Below are positions 43,455-52,760 of a stretch of 64,000 bases of DNA, in pieces (position 1 is the stretch's first letter; every line of letters begins with the position of its first letter). The stretch spans positions 62,001 through 126,000 of the forward strand of contig JAGFNW010000001.1 of assembly GCA_017592665.1 (NCBI GenBank). The letters run 5' to 3'. Below the pieces are notes generated by a model. The model did no database searches. It worked only from the letters and a program-made list of their open reading frames with translations, and was not told the origin of the DNA. The DNA comes from Streptosporangiaceae bacterium NEAU-GS5 (lineage in GTDB: Bacteria > Actinomycetota > Actinomycetes > Streptosporangiales > Streptosporangiaceae). A program made the translations under genes and the position numbers.

Positions 43455-44363
43455 CTAGAACAGAGCCGACGCCAGGCCGCGCCGCGCCTTGAGCACGGAC
43501 GGATCGTCGGCGGGCAGCGTCTCGAACAGGCTGAGCAGATGCAGCCGGGCCTTGTCGCGCTCGTCGCCCGCTGTGCGGCGCACCACGCCGATGAGCCGCT
43601 CGAAGGCCTCGTCGACCCGCCCGGACAGCACCTCGACGTCGGCCGCCTGCGTCTGCAGGTCGACGTCGGCCGGATCCTCGGCCGCGCGGCGCAGCACCGC
43701 GCCCGAGTCGAGGCCGGAGGTCCTCCGGACCAGGCCGACCCCGGCGAGGCCGATGCGGGCGTCCTCGCTTGACGGGTTTCTGGCCAGCAGCCGCTGGTAG
43801 GCGGCGGCCGCGGCGTCGAGGTCGCCACTCTCGATCGCGTCGTCGGCGGCCTGCAGATCGGGGTCGATCGGCGGCTCGGCCGAAGGATCCTGCGGGGCGC
43901 CCGGCTCGATGCCGAGCTGCTCGAAGACCTGGGCGAAGGCCTGCCGCAGCTGAGCCTCCGACAGCGGGCCCTCGAACAGGGGCATCAGCTGCCCTTGTAT
44001 CGCCATGTAGACCGTCGGCACGGCGCGCATCCGCAGGGCCTGCGCCAGCTCAGGATTGGCCTCGACGTCGACGCGGGCCAGCACCCAGGCGCCGCCCGCC
44101 TCCGCGGCCAGCTTCTCCAGGGCCTGGCTGAACTGCTGGACCTGCTCGGCGCGCGGGACCGTCGCCTCGACCACGACCGGCACGCTCATCGAGCGCTCGA
44201 TCACGTCGGCCGTGAACGTGGCCGCCGTCACCTCGGCCACGCTCGAGGGCGTGGCATCCTGCCCGGCCGCCTCGCGCCGCGCCTGGGCGTCGAGAGCCTG
44301 CTTGCGCGCGCCGAGGTCGACCGCGCCGTAAAGCGATCCGGGTCGCGTGAAGTCCGCTGCCAT
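43455..44363 (-). CDS. Thioredoxin-fold and TPR protein (CnoX/YbbN-like)
   Basis: 302 residues from the ATG at 44363. The thioredoxin-like domain (about 45-160) has SVPVVVEATVPRAEQVQQFS where C-x-x-C is absent, and the later LRMRAVPTVYMAIQGQLMPL with the cis-proline. A tetratricopeptide region follows (DAAAAAYQRLLARNPSSEDA, VDEAFERLIGVVRRTAGDER). The pattern matches YbbN/CnoX co-chaperonins that hold oxidised proteins for GroEL, although the loss of both active-site cysteines means redox activity is not expected. Confidence 0.88.
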   Translation of the reverse strand: MAADFTRPGSLYGAVDLGARKQALDAQARREAAGQDATPSSVAEVTAATFTADVIERSMSVPVVVEATVPRAEQVQQFSQALEKLAAEAGGAWVLARVDVEANPELAQALRMRAVPTVYMAIQGQLMPLFEGPLSEAQLRQAFAQVFEQLGIEPGAPQDPSAEPPIDPDLQAADDAIESGDLDAAAAAYQRLLARNPSSEDARIGLAGVGLVRRTSGLDSGAVLRRAAEDPADVDLQTQAADVEVLSGRVDEAFERLIGVVRRTAGDERDKARLHLLSLFETLPADDPSVLKARRGLASALF

Positions 44364-44410
44364 ACCCCCAATCCTGCCCCATGCCGAACCCTGACCGTCC
44401 CGCGACGCCC

Positions 44411-46075
44411 CTAGAACCGCGCGGGTTCCACGTATGTGCCCCATTCCTCCCGCAGGACGTCGCAGATCTCGCCCAGCGTGGCCTCTGCGCGGGCCGCCTC
44501 GAGCATCGGCGGGATCATGTTCTCCGTGCCGCGCGCGGCCGCGACCATCCGCTTGAGCGCCGCGTCCACCGCACCCTGATCCCGTACGGCACGGCGGTCG
44601 GCGAGCACGCGCCGCTGCTCCAGCTCGACCTCGTGGCTGATCCGCAGGATCTCCAGCGGCTCCTCCACGGTCGAGGTGTGGCAGTTGACGCCGACGATCC
44701 GCTTCTCGCCCTTCTCGAGCTTGCGCTGGTAGTCGAAGGCCGCCTCGGCGATCTCGGCCATGAACCAGCCGTCCTCGATCCCGCGGAGGATGCCGGAGGT
44801 CATGGTGCCCGTGCCCATCTCCCGGACCTTGGTGAAGATGGCCTCCGCCTCGGCCTCCAGGCGGTCGGTGAGGGCCTCGACGTACCAGGACCCGCCGAGG
44901 GGGTCGACCACGTTGACGACCTCGGTCTCCTCCATGATCACCTGCTGCGTCCGCAGCGCGATCTCGGCGGCCTTCTCGGAAGGCAGCGCGAGGACCTCGT
45001 CCAGGGCGTTCGTGTGCAGGGACTGCGTGCCGCCGAGCACCGCCGCCAGGGCCTCGATCGCGGTCCTGACCACGTTGTTGTACGGCTGCTGCGCGGTCAG
45101 CGACACCCCGGCCGTCTGGGTGTGGAAGCGCAGCCACTGGGCCTTCTCGCTGGTGGCGCCGTACACGTCGCGCATCCATCGGGCCCAGATCCGCCGCGCG
45201 GCGCGGAACTTGGCGATCTCCTCGAAGAAGTCGACGTGCGCGTCGAAGAAGAACGACAACCCGGGCGCGAACGTGTTGACGTCCAGTCCGCGCGAGAGCC
45301 CGAGCTCGACGTAGCCGAAGCCGTCGGCCAGCGTGAACGCCAGCTCCTGCGCGGCCGTCGAGCCGGCCTCCCTGATGTGGTAGCCGGAGACGCTGAGCGG
45401 CTTGTAGGCGGGGATCTCGGCCGCGCAGTACTCCATCAGGTCGCCGATCAGCCGAAGGTGCGGCTCGGGGGCGAACAGCCACTCCTTCTGGGCGATGTAC
45501 TCCTTGAAGATGTCGGTCTGCAGCGTGCCGTTCAACCGCGCGACCGGGGCGCCCTGCCGCTCCGCGGCCACGACGTACATGCAGAAGATCGGCACGGCCG
45601 GGCCGCTGATCGTCATCGACGTGGTGACCTCGCCCAGCGGGATGCCGTCGAACAGCAGGTCCATGTCGAGCGCCGAGTCGATCGCCACGCCGCAGTGCCC
45701 GACCTCGCCCAGCGCCCGCGCGTCGTCGGAGTCGCGGCCCATCAGGGTCGGCATGTCGAAGGCCACCGACAATCCGCCGCCGCCCGCGCCGAGGATCATC
45801 TTGTAGCGCTCGTTGGTCTGGCGCGCGTTGCCGAAGCCGGCGAACTGCCGGATGGTCCACGGCCTGCCGCGATAGCCCGTGGGATGCAGGCCCCGGGTGT
45901 ACGGATACTCCCCCGGCCAGCCGATGCGCTCGAACCGCTCGTCCGCCTGCGAAGGCCCGTAGACAGGATCGACCGGGATCCCCGACAGCGTCCTGAACTC
46001 GCGATCCCGCTTGGCGGCCGCGTCGAATCGCGCCTGCCACCGCTCCCGCCCCGCCACGATCTCCTCAGCGTCCAT
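44411..46075 (-). CDS. icmA: Isobutyryl-CoA mutase-type acyl-CoA mutase, large subunit
   Basis: 554 residues, the length of a substrate-binding large subunit without the cobalamin-binding domain. RPWTIRQFAGFGNARQTNER, GGGGLSVAFDMPTLMGRDSD, VTTSMTISGPAVPIFCMYV and FHTQTAGVSLTAQQPYNN are mutase signatures. Residues Phe78 and Gln196 (IAQKEWLF) stand where methylmalonyl-CoA mutase has Tyr and Arg; F/Q is the isobutyryl-CoA mutase fingerprint (IcmA Phe80/Gln198 in Streptomyces). It should interconvert isobutyryl- and butyryl-CoA with a separate B12 subunit, which is not in the window. meaB, thiolase and epimerase lie 7-9 kb away. Confidence 0.87.
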   Translation of the reverse strand: MDAEEIVAGRERWQARFDAAAKRDREFRTLSGIPVDPVYGPSQADERFERIGWPGEYPYTRGLHPTGYRGRPWTIRQFAGFGNARQTNERYKMILGAGGGGLSVAFDMPTLMGRDSDDARALGEVGHCGVAIDSALDMDLLFDGIPLGEVTTSMTISGPAVPIFCMYVVAAERQGAPVARLNGTLQTDIFKEYIAQKEWLFAPEPHLRLIGDLMEYCAAEIPAYKPLSVSGYHIREAGSTAAQELAFTLADGFGYVELGLSRGLDVNTFAPGLSFFFDAHVDFFEEIAKFRAARRIWARWMRDVYGATSEKAQWLRFHTQTAGVSLTAQQPYNNVVRTAIEALAAVLGGTQSLHTNALDEVLALPSEKAAEIALRTQQVIMEETEVVNVVDPLGGSWYVEALTDRLEAEAEAIFTKVREMGTGTMTSGILRGIEDGWFMAEIAEAAFDYQRKLEKGEKRIVGVNCHTSTVEEPLEILRISHEVELEQRRVLADRRAVRDQGAVDAALKRMVAAARGTENMIPPMLEAARAEATLGEICDVLREEWGTYVEPARF

Positions 46076-46086
46076 ACCTCAGATAC

Positions 46087-46098
46087 TAGGACGTCCTA
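46087..46098. promoter_or_regulatory. Perfect palindrome TAGGACGTCCTA before the mutase gene
   Basis: The 12-base perfect palindrome lies 12 bases upstream of the mutase start, on top of where the promoter or ribosome binding site should be. This is typical of a repressor operator. Confidence 0.6.
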
Positions 46099-46261
46099 CT
46101 AACTTCCTGAAGTCACGACTCACTAAGGAGCGGCAGGCAGGTGTTCGTGAGGCGCGTCCCCTTGACCGACCTGGCCTGGTGGGAGCCGACACGCCGGGCG
46201 CGTGGCTGACGGGCCACCTCCGGCCCCGCGGCGCGCGTTCACCTCGCCGATCGTGGCGCCA

Positions 46262-47991
46262 TCAGCGAGGTGATCGATTCGCGTCGGCGCTTTGCAACCA
46301 CTTCCTGATCTTGATGTACAGCTCGCCTATCTCCACAGGCCGGGGGCAGGCGCCGGCGAAGTATGCGCCGATGCGGGGCTTGCCGCGCCCGCCGAACACA
46401 CGAGAGGCCTCGTCGAAAACGGTCGCGTCGATCCGCCGCAGATACGCCTCGAACTCTCCCGCCTTGTCGGAGCCGCCGCCGGACCGTCGGCGATGATCGC
46501 CCACGGAACGCCGAAGGCGTCGAGGTAGTCGATATACGCGCCGAAGGCCGTGTCTCCCTCCACGCTGATGAGCACCATGTTCGACGCCTCAGGGTTGGGA
46601 GCCCCCAGATCGTCGGTATTCCGCCACCACTGAGAAAGAGCATCGACTTCCGTGCGCCCCTCGCAGAGGATGACGGCCGCCGCGAACAGCAAGGCCCTTA
46701 CGTGGGTGGGCTCCAGCAGCTGGATCCAGCGAGCGATTCGGGCGTCATCAAGACTGTCGGCACGGTGCAGCTCCGGGCCGTCCGCATGGGGACCGAGGCG
46801 CACGATCCCTTTTATGTCGTCCGCGCTCTCGATAGGGACCAGATCCGGACTGTGCGTGATCGCGAGGCACTGGCCCGATTTGCGGAGCAGTGAAATCAGC
46901 CGGCGCTGCATGGTCGGCTCCAGGTGAACCGTCGGCTCGTCGAGAACGAAGAGCCGGCCAGGCCTGCCCGCGAGCAGGGTGCTCAGCATGAGGGCCTCCT
47001 GAATCCCGGCCCCAGAGAACTCCACCGGAATCTCGCCCTTCTCGTCGACCACCGTCGGTTCGATGGCCATCGGCAGGGCGGGGTCCACCGTGGATTGGGT
47101 CATGCGCAACCCGAGCCGGCGCCCCGTCAGATAGAAGAACTTGCCTTCGATATCCATGTAGCGGGCCCGCTCTTCACTGCCTCCATTCTTGAGCCTGAAC
47201 AACTCGGCCGAAAGGTGCTCGCCGGAACGGAGACTCACAGGAGCGGCCACCTCGGCGAAGTCGAAGTTGCGGCGGAACGGCAGGCGCCGATTGTCGGTCA
47301 GGACGAGGCCCTGCCGCAGGATCTCGGCCATGACTTCGCGGAAGGAGAGATATCTGTTGTCGCGCTCGATTCGAAGGGCGGCGAACAGACGCCGGACACT
47401 CTCGGGCGCCGGATTCGAGCCGTTGACCTCAGGCGTCAAGAGAAACGAAACACGCTGAGCCGGCATGTTATCCAGCGCCACGCCGAAGCTGATGTCAGAG
47501 GTTAGCATCGCGACCCCGGTCACCACCGATTCGGGACTGGAGTGGTCGATGGACAGCAAGAATCGGGTGAAGTTGACCAGCGGCCCGCTCGCGGAAGTGA
47601 ATGGCACCGCTTCGCCTGGTTCAAGGCTGACTGTCGGCACGCCGGCAAGAGGGACATGCCACGTGCTCCCCCCATGGGAGAACTCCCATGCACCCCACCA
47701 GGGAGCCTGCCTCGCGGCGTCGAAATCTATCCGCAGCCTTCCCTTCCAGATGGCTTCAAGCGATGCGTCATCAAATTTTTCCTGGATTATCGAATTCAAT
47801 TTCCCCAGCGAAACCTGCGCCGCGCCAGAGGTCGTCTCGCCGCCTTCCTCGAGGAAGGCCGCGCCCGGGCTCGGCCGATGACGCGATTTCGAATCGCGGA
47901 CGACGGTCGCCCTCGCGAACCGGCAGCCGGTGGGTCTGTCGTCCGCGCGCGTGGAGTGGGTCTCGCATGGGGGGACGGGGGTGTGGGCCGA
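46262..47991 (-). pseudogene. Broken OLD-family ATP-dependent nuclease (AAA ATPase + TOPRIM)
   Basis: The middle is intact: IEFSGAGIQEALMLSTLLAG-like signature region (here VEFSGAGIQEALMLSTLL), Walker B LFVLDEPTVHLEP, switch histidine CLAITHSPDL, and the TOPRIM start ALLFAAAVILCEGRTEVDAL with VLISVEGDTAFG. Two defects stand out. At the 5' end the frame stops at a TAA (47992-47994) before any Walker A motif; the remaining upstream piece reads CRFARATVVRDSKSRH. At the 3' end a one-base shift inside GCGGCGGC near 46485 moves the frame; the natural C-terminus GEFEAYLRRIDATVFDEASR continues in another frame to 46262. OLD nucleases act in phage defence or repair; this copy looks dead. Confidence 0.82.
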
Positions 47992-48142
47992 TTAGCTGAT
48001 CGAGTTCCAGGCGGTGGCGCGGCGCCGGACGTGACCTTGTGACAGCCCCCTGGGGTGGCTCCTGGGCGAACTGGCGGGGGCGCGGGGCTGAGGGTGGTGG
48101 CTCCGATCTGACAAGTACGCGCAAGAGCGAGCTCAACACTGA

Positions 48143-48171
48143 TTGACAATTCAGGAAAAATCCCAAAATGT
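48143..48171 (+). promoter_or_regulatory. Possible promoter of the subtilisin gene
   Basis: TTGACA at 48143-48148 matches the -35 consensus; 17 bases later AAATGT is a poor -10. The region is AT-rich compared with its surroundings and lies 37 bases before the GTG start. Confidence 0.35.
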
Positions 48172-48207
48172 GGACCCGACTTGATCCCTGTCCACATGGA
48201 GGTGGAT

Positions 48208-49938
48208 GTGAGACGCGTCATCACGATCGTCGCTTCGCTCGCGCTGATCGCGGCCGGAGTGGCGACCCCCGCCCAGGCCGCTTTACCCAAGTCGGCTGAC
48301 GGCGCGGAAGCGCAGTACCTGGTCCTCTACAAGGACGGCGCCAGCGCCGCGGACGCCCAGAAGGCCATCCAGGCCGCGGGCGGCACCGTCCTCACCGTCA
48401 ACATGGATGTGGGCGTCGCTACGGTCAGCAGCGCCAACACGGGCTTCATCGACGCTGTCAAGGGCGCCTCGACCATCGAGGGCGTGGCGCGCGACCGGGC
48501 CATCGGCAGCGTGCCCGCGCAGTCGCGGATCCAGGCGACCGCGGCGCAGGTCGCCGCGGCCAAGGCCGCGGCAGGTGTTGAGACAGAGGGCCGCGAAGGC
48601 GCCAAAGCGGTGTCCTTCAAGCGCAACGTCAAAGACGAGCCGCTTGCCGACCTTCAATGGGACATGAAGCTGATCCACGCCGACGTCGCCCACAAGTTCG
48701 ACCAGGGTGACAAGCGCGTGCTGGTGGGCATCCTCGACACCGGCGTCGACGGCTCGCACCCCGACATCGCCCCCAACTTCGACAGTGGCCTCAGCCGCAA
48801 CTTCACTGTCGACCTCCCCGCCGACGCCAACGGAACCGTGATCGACGGGCCGTGCGCAAGCGACCCCGACGGCTCCTGCAACGACCCGGCCAACGTGGAC
48901 GAGAACGGCCACGGCACGCATGTCGCCTCGGCCATCGCGTCGCCGATCAACAAGCTCGGCGTCGCCGGCGTGGCGCCCAAGGTCACCCTCGTCAACCTGC
49001 GCGCCGGCCAGGACTCCGGATTCTTCTTCACCCAGCCGACCATCGACGCCCTCACCTATGCCGGCAACCACGGCATCGACGTGGTCAACATGAGCTACTA
49101 CGTCGACCCGTGGCTGTTCAACTGCGCCGACAACCCGGCCGACTCGCCCGACGAGCAGCTGGAGCAGCGCACGATCGTGACCGCCGTGCAGCGTGCCCTG
49201 AACTTCGCGCACAACCGCGGCGTGACCCTGATCTCGGCGGCCGGAAACGGCGCCACCGACTACACCAAGACGATCCAGGACGCGTCCAGCCCTGACTTCG
49301 CCTCGTTCCCCGGTCAGAACCCGCGCTCGCGGACCATCCCGCCGAGCTGCATCTCGATACCGAGTGAGGGCCAGCACGTCATCGACGTGTCCTCGGTCGG
49401 CATCAGCAAGCGCAAGGCCTACTATTCCGACTACGGCAACGGCTACATCGACGTCGCCTCCCCCGGCGGCGACGTGTACGACACCGCGGACAACACCCGC
49501 GACATCACCAAGGCCACCCTCGCCGCCTACCCCGAGTCAGTGGGCCGGGCCGCCGGCACCATCGACGCCGCGGGCAACCCGACCACTCCGGCCGTCGTGA
49601 AGGACTGCAACGGCTCGGTCTGCGGTTACTACCAATACCTGCAGGGCACCTCGATGGCCTCGCCGCGCGCGGTCGGCGTCGCGGCGCTGATCATCGGCAA
49701 GTACGGCGTGCGCGACTTCCGCAACGGCGGGCTCACCCTGCCGCCGGACATCGTGGAGACCGTTCTCAAGGCCACCGCCACCAAGACGCCCTGCCCGAAC
49801 CCGCCCGCCTTCACCTACACCCGGATCCTCCCGACCGGACAGACGGTGACCGCCACGCACACCTGCGAAGGCACCCTGTTCAACAACGGCTTCTACGGAA
49901 GGGGCATCGTCGACGCGCTCCGCGCGATCGGCCGTTGA
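48208..49938 (+). CDS. Secreted subtilisin-family (S8) serine protease
   Basis: 576 residues. GTG 48208 is chosen since GGAGG precedes it by five bases; ATG 48196 and TTG 48181 in frame are less well placed. Signal peptide (VITIVASLALIAAGVATPAQA), an inhibitor-I9-like propeptide (AQYLVLYKDGASAADAQKAI), then the S8 domain with Asp177 (GILDTGVDGSHPD), His235 (ENGHGTHVAS) and Ser482 (LQGTSMASPRAV). A cysteine-rich insertion sits between Asp and His. Extracellular endoprotease. The 3' end overlaps the convergent MarR gene by 46 bases. Confidence 0.95.
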   Translation: MRRVITIVASLALIAAGVATPAQAALPKSADGAEAQYLVLYKDGASAADAQKAIQAAGGTVLTVNMDVGVATVSSANTGFIDAVKGASTIEGVARDRAIGSVPAQSRIQATAAQVAAAKAAAGVETEGREGAKAVSFKRNVKDEPLADLQWDMKLIHADVAHKFDQGDKRVLVGILDTGVDGSHPDIAPNFDSGLSRNFTVDLPADANGTVIDGPCASDPDGSCNDPANVDENGHGTHVASAIASPINKLGVAGVAPKVTLVNLRAGQDSGFFFTQPTIDALTYAGNHGIDVVNMSYYVDPWLFNCADNPADSPDEQLEQRTIVTAVQRALNFAHNRGVTLISAAGNGATDYTKTIQDASSPDFASFPGQNPRSRTIPPSCISIPSEGQHVIDVSSVGISKRKAYYSDYGNGYIDVASPGGDVYDTADNTRDITKATLAAYPESVGRAAGTIDAAGNPTTPAVVKDCNGSVCGYYQYLQGTSMASPRAVGVAALIIGKYGVRDFRNGGLTLPPDIVETVLKATATKTPCPNPPAFTYTRILPTGQTVTATHTCEGTLFNNGFYGRGIVDALRAIGR

Positions 49939-50489
49939 TCCCCTGAGTCACCTGAGTCATCGGCAGCGGCGGGCGACGTGTCCGCGAAGTCGCCCGCCGC
50001 CACCCGAATGGTCCGCAGCAGGTCGAACATCCCCTTGAGGTCGGCCTCGCCGTACATGCCCATGGCGAAGTCGGCGGCCATCAGATCGGCGGTGGCACGC
50101 TCGACGACGACCCGCCCCGCGTCGGTGATCTCGGCGAGCACGCCGCGCCCGTCGCGCGGGTTGCGCAGCCGCCGCACCAGCCCGGCCGCGGTCAGCCGGT
50201 CGACGGTGTTGGTCACGCTCGTCGGGTGCACCATCAGCCGCTCACCGATCTTCGAAAGCGGCAGCGCCCCCGTGCGGCTGAAGGTCAGCAGCACCAGCGC
50301 CTCGTAGCGGGCGAACGTCAGCCCGTACGGCTTGAGCAGCGTGTCGAGCTCCGCGATGAGGATCTGGTGGGCACGCATGATCGACGTCACCGCCGCCATG
50401 GCGGTGGACGGGCCGAAGCGCTCCCGCCAGGTCTGCGCGGCCTTGTCGATGGGGTCGAACGGCAGGTGGAGGGGTCTTGGAACGGGCAC
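49893..50489 (-). CDS. MarR-family transcriptional regulator
   Basis: 198 residues, GTG start. Winged helix: LKPYGLTFARYEALVLLTFS, LPLSKIGERLMVHPTSVTNT, VDRLTAAGLVRRLRNPRDGR (wing with D-x-R-G). The dimer arm is at both ends. An Ala/Asp/Ser-rich C-terminal tail of about 30 residues is in the segment that overlaps the protease gene and may be non-essential. Divergent from the membrane-protein gene at 50583, which it may control; an AACCGGTT palindrome lies between them. Confidence 0.92.
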   Translation of the reverse strand: MPVPRPLHLPFDPIDKAAQTWRERFGPSTAMAAVTSIMRAHQILIAELDTLLKPYGLTFARYEALVLLTFSRTGALPLSKIGERLMVHPTSVTNTVDRLTAAGLVRRLRNPRDGRGVLAEITDAGRVVVERATADLMAADFAMGMYGEADLKGMFDLLRTIRVAAGDFADTSPAAADDSGDSGDQRPIARSASTMPLP

Positions 50490-50582
50490 ATCGCTACGCT
50501 ATCGCGACGATCACCCTTAACCGACCGTGACCAAACCGGTTCCTTGACCAGAGAGTTCACACACCCAAGGTGACTCTCCGTT

Positions 50583-51968
50583 ATGGTTGCAGCGTCAAAG
50601 AGTGAGGCGACGGCAAACCGCACCCGTCTGGGGACCGGCCTGCGCGAAGGCCAGCCTCACGGCACGGGGGTGCGCTGGGTGGCACGGGACAGATATCGCG
50701 GGGTGACCCGTGACGAGCTGAAGACGAGCGCGGTCGTGGTGGTGGCCGTGCTGGTCGCAGTCGGGCTGGTCGGGGCATGGGGAGTGCTCATCCCCGGCGT
50801 GATGGTGTGGGACAACGTCGTGGTCGCGGCCATCGGCACGCTGCGCCTGACCGGCCCGGTCGCGGCCGCGTTCGCCGCCTGGGTGGCGCTGCGCAAGCGG
50901 CGCGCCCTCTACGGCCGGCCCATCGGGCTCTGGACGGCGCTGAAAGGCCCGCTGGCGGTCGCCGGCGTCGTGGTCGGATCGTTCGGCGCGACCGTGCTCA
51001 TGCTCACGCTGCGGGCCGCGCTCAGCGAGCAGGCCGGCCGGCTGCTGCCGAGCGGGCTGCTCATGGGCGCGTCCGGCCTGGCGCTCTACGTGATGATCGG
51101 GTGGGTGATCGGGTGGCTCGTCCCCCGGGCCATCACCCCGCTGCCCGCCGGGATCGTCGCCTACGCGCTGTTCGCCTGGCTCGCCGGCAGCGGCACCTGG
51201 GCGGCCCGGCTGGCACCCATCACACGCGGGCCCTACGACCTGTTCCAGCCGCTCAGCGCGGCCGGATTCCTCGACCAGTCACTGTGGCTGCTCGGCGCGG
51301 CCGCGACCCTGGCGCTGGCCTGGGCGGCCGTGGTCACCCGGGCCACGCAGGCCCTGGCGGGCGCGGCGCTCGCCATGCTGGCCGCCACGACGGGCCTCGC
51401 GCGCATGGTGGCCGAGCCCCCTACGACGGCGGTGGCCGGCGGGCACGTCATCTACAGCTGCCAGGAATGGCCCATCACCATCTGCGTGCACCCCGGCATG
51501 CGCGCCGGATTGGGCGACCTGGGGAGCACGTTCACCACGCTCGCCGCCCGCCTGGCCGGGACTCCGGCCGCCTTCCAGCGTGTCGAGCAGCGCTCGCGCC
51601 TCGACTCCGCCGCCCCGCTCCCCGGGGTGGCGCCCATTCACGTCGACGACCTGTCGTCTGGATACGCCTATCGGGCCGCCGCCGAGTTCGTCGAGACGCT
51701 GGCCCGGCCGTGCGCCGCGTCCGAGGCGGCCGGATATCGGGCGATCGTGGTGGCCTGGCTGCGCGGCGAACCGCTTCCCGCCGGTCCGCGGCCGGAATTG
51801 CGGGCCGCGGCCGCCTGGTTCTCCGCACTCACCGAGACGCAGCGGCGGGAATGGCTGCGCATGTTCTACACCGACTTCGCCACCTGCCGCCTCGGCGGCG
51901 CCCACTTCGAGAACGCCCCCACCCGGCCAGGCTTGCGTGTCTACCCGGTCAACCCGAGTCCTCATTAG
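50583..51968 (+). CDS. Polytopic membrane protein of unknown function
   Basis: 461 residues. About seven membrane helices between residues 45 and 290 (AVVVVAVLVAVGLVGAWGVL, PLAVAGVVVGSFGATVLMLT, LALYVMIGWVIGWLVPRAIT, PAGIVAYALFAWLAGSGTWA, LWLLGAAATLALAWAAVVTR). The C-terminal 160 residues are soluble with a conserved-looking YSCQEWPITICVHPGMRAGL, which resembles soluble tails of actinomycete DUF7224-like membrane proteins. A permease or regulator for an ABC system is possible but no ATPase is adjacent. Divergent from MarR. Confidence 0.7.
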   Translation: MVAASKSEATANRTRLGTGLREGQPHGTGVRWVARDRYRGVTRDELKTSAVVVVAVLVAVGLVGAWGVLIPGVMVWDNVVVAAIGTLRLTGPVAAAFAAWVALRKRRALYGRPIGLWTALKGPLAVAGVVVGSFGATVLMLTLRAALSEQAGRLLPSGLLMGASGLALYVMIGWVIGWLVPRAITPLPAGIVAYALFAWLAGSGTWAARLAPITRGPYDLFQPLSAAGFLDQSLWLLGAAATLALAWAAVVTRATQALAGAALAMLAATTGLARMVAEPPTTAVAGGHVIYSCQEWPITICVHPGMRAGLGDLGSTFTTLAARLAGTPAAFQRVEQRSRLDSAAPLPGVAPIHVDDLSSGYAYRAAAEFVETLARPCAASEAAGYRAIVVAWLRGEPLPAGPRPELRAAAAWFSALTETQRREWLRMFYTDFATCRLGGAHFENAPTRPGLRVYPVNPSPH

Positions 51969-52003
51969 GACTGATCGCCGTCTAGGGGGGAAGATGTCCT
52001 GCC

Positions 52004-52753
52004 GTGAACCGACAGTCTCGCGCCTCCCGTGGGGCGGCTCCCGCTGAACAGGCTCCCGCGGAGCCCGTCGCGCCGACTCAGCCGCTGTCGCCGCCCTCCA
52101 CGCCCGAAACCCCGGCCCGCCGCTCCCGGCGCGGCTGGCGTCTCCTGGCGGGTTTCCTGTTCACCGTCCTGATCCTCATCGTGGGGGCCCGACTGACGTG
52201 GGCGTGGCTCAACCCGTTCGGAGAAGAGACCATCGACCGCAGCCAGCCGGTGCTGCTGCAGTCGATCCACGACCTGTCCAGGTTCGAGGCGGCGACCGGC
52301 AACTTCCAGGTCGTGGTCGACCTGGAGAAGGACGCGTCGTTCCTGCCCGACGCCATCAAGGGCAGCCGGACGCTGTTCGTGGGCGCCGGCAGCGTCGACG
52401 CGTACGTCGACTTCTCGACCATGGGCAAGGACGCCATCACGGTCTCCCCCGACCGCACGTCGGTCACCGTACGGCTGCCGCGCGCCCAGTTGGAGCGACC
52501 GTCGCTGGACAACAAGCGGTCGTACGTGTTCGCCCAGCAGCGCGGCCTGTTCGACCGGGTCTCCGACTTCCTGTCGTCGTCACCGGAGAATCAGCAGGAG
52601 CTGTACGTCCTGGCCGAGAAGAAGATCGGCGAGGCGGCCGTGGCCAGCGACCTGCGGGCACGCGCCGACCAGAACACCAAGACCATGCTTGAGGGCATGC
52701 TGAAATCGCTGGGCTTCAAGACCGTCGTGGTGAAGTTCGTCGACGAGTCCTGA
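52004..52753 (+). CDS. DUF4230 family membrane-anchored protein
   Basis: 249 residues, GTG start with GGGGGAAG about ten bases upstream. Pro-rich cytoplasmic tail (1-45), one membrane helix (GWRLLAGFLFTVLILIVGAR), and the DUF4230 domain (75-249): LLQSIHDLSRFEAATGNFQV, GSRTLFVGAGSVDAYVDFST, VTVRLPRAQLERPSLDNKRS, YVLAEKKIGEAAVASDL. The family is extracytoplasmic and uncharacterised. It is 35 bases past the previous membrane-protein gene, so the two may be co-transcribed. Confidence 0.88.
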   Translation: MNRQSRASRGAAPAEQAPAEPVAPTQPLSPPSTPETPARRSRRGWRLLAGFLFTVLILIVGARLTWAWLNPFGEETIDRSQPVLLQSIHDLSRFEAATGNFQVVVDLEKDASFLPDAIKGSRTLFVGAGSVDAYVDFSTMGKDAITVSPDRTSVTVRLPRAQLERPSLDNKRSYVFAQQRGLFDRVSDFLSSSPENQQELYVLAEKKIGEAAVASDLRARADQNTKTMLEGMLKSLGFKTVVVKFVDES

Positions 52754-52760
52754 TCACTTC

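Noticed and set aside
46120..46205. Short plus-strand frame after AAGGAG near 46120
   Set aside because: It encodes only about 22 residues with no support beyond the ribosome-binding-like sequence.
47995..48207. Missing N-terminus of the OLD nuclease upstream of the stop
   Set aside because: No Walker A or related motif appears in any minus-strand frame of this stretch.
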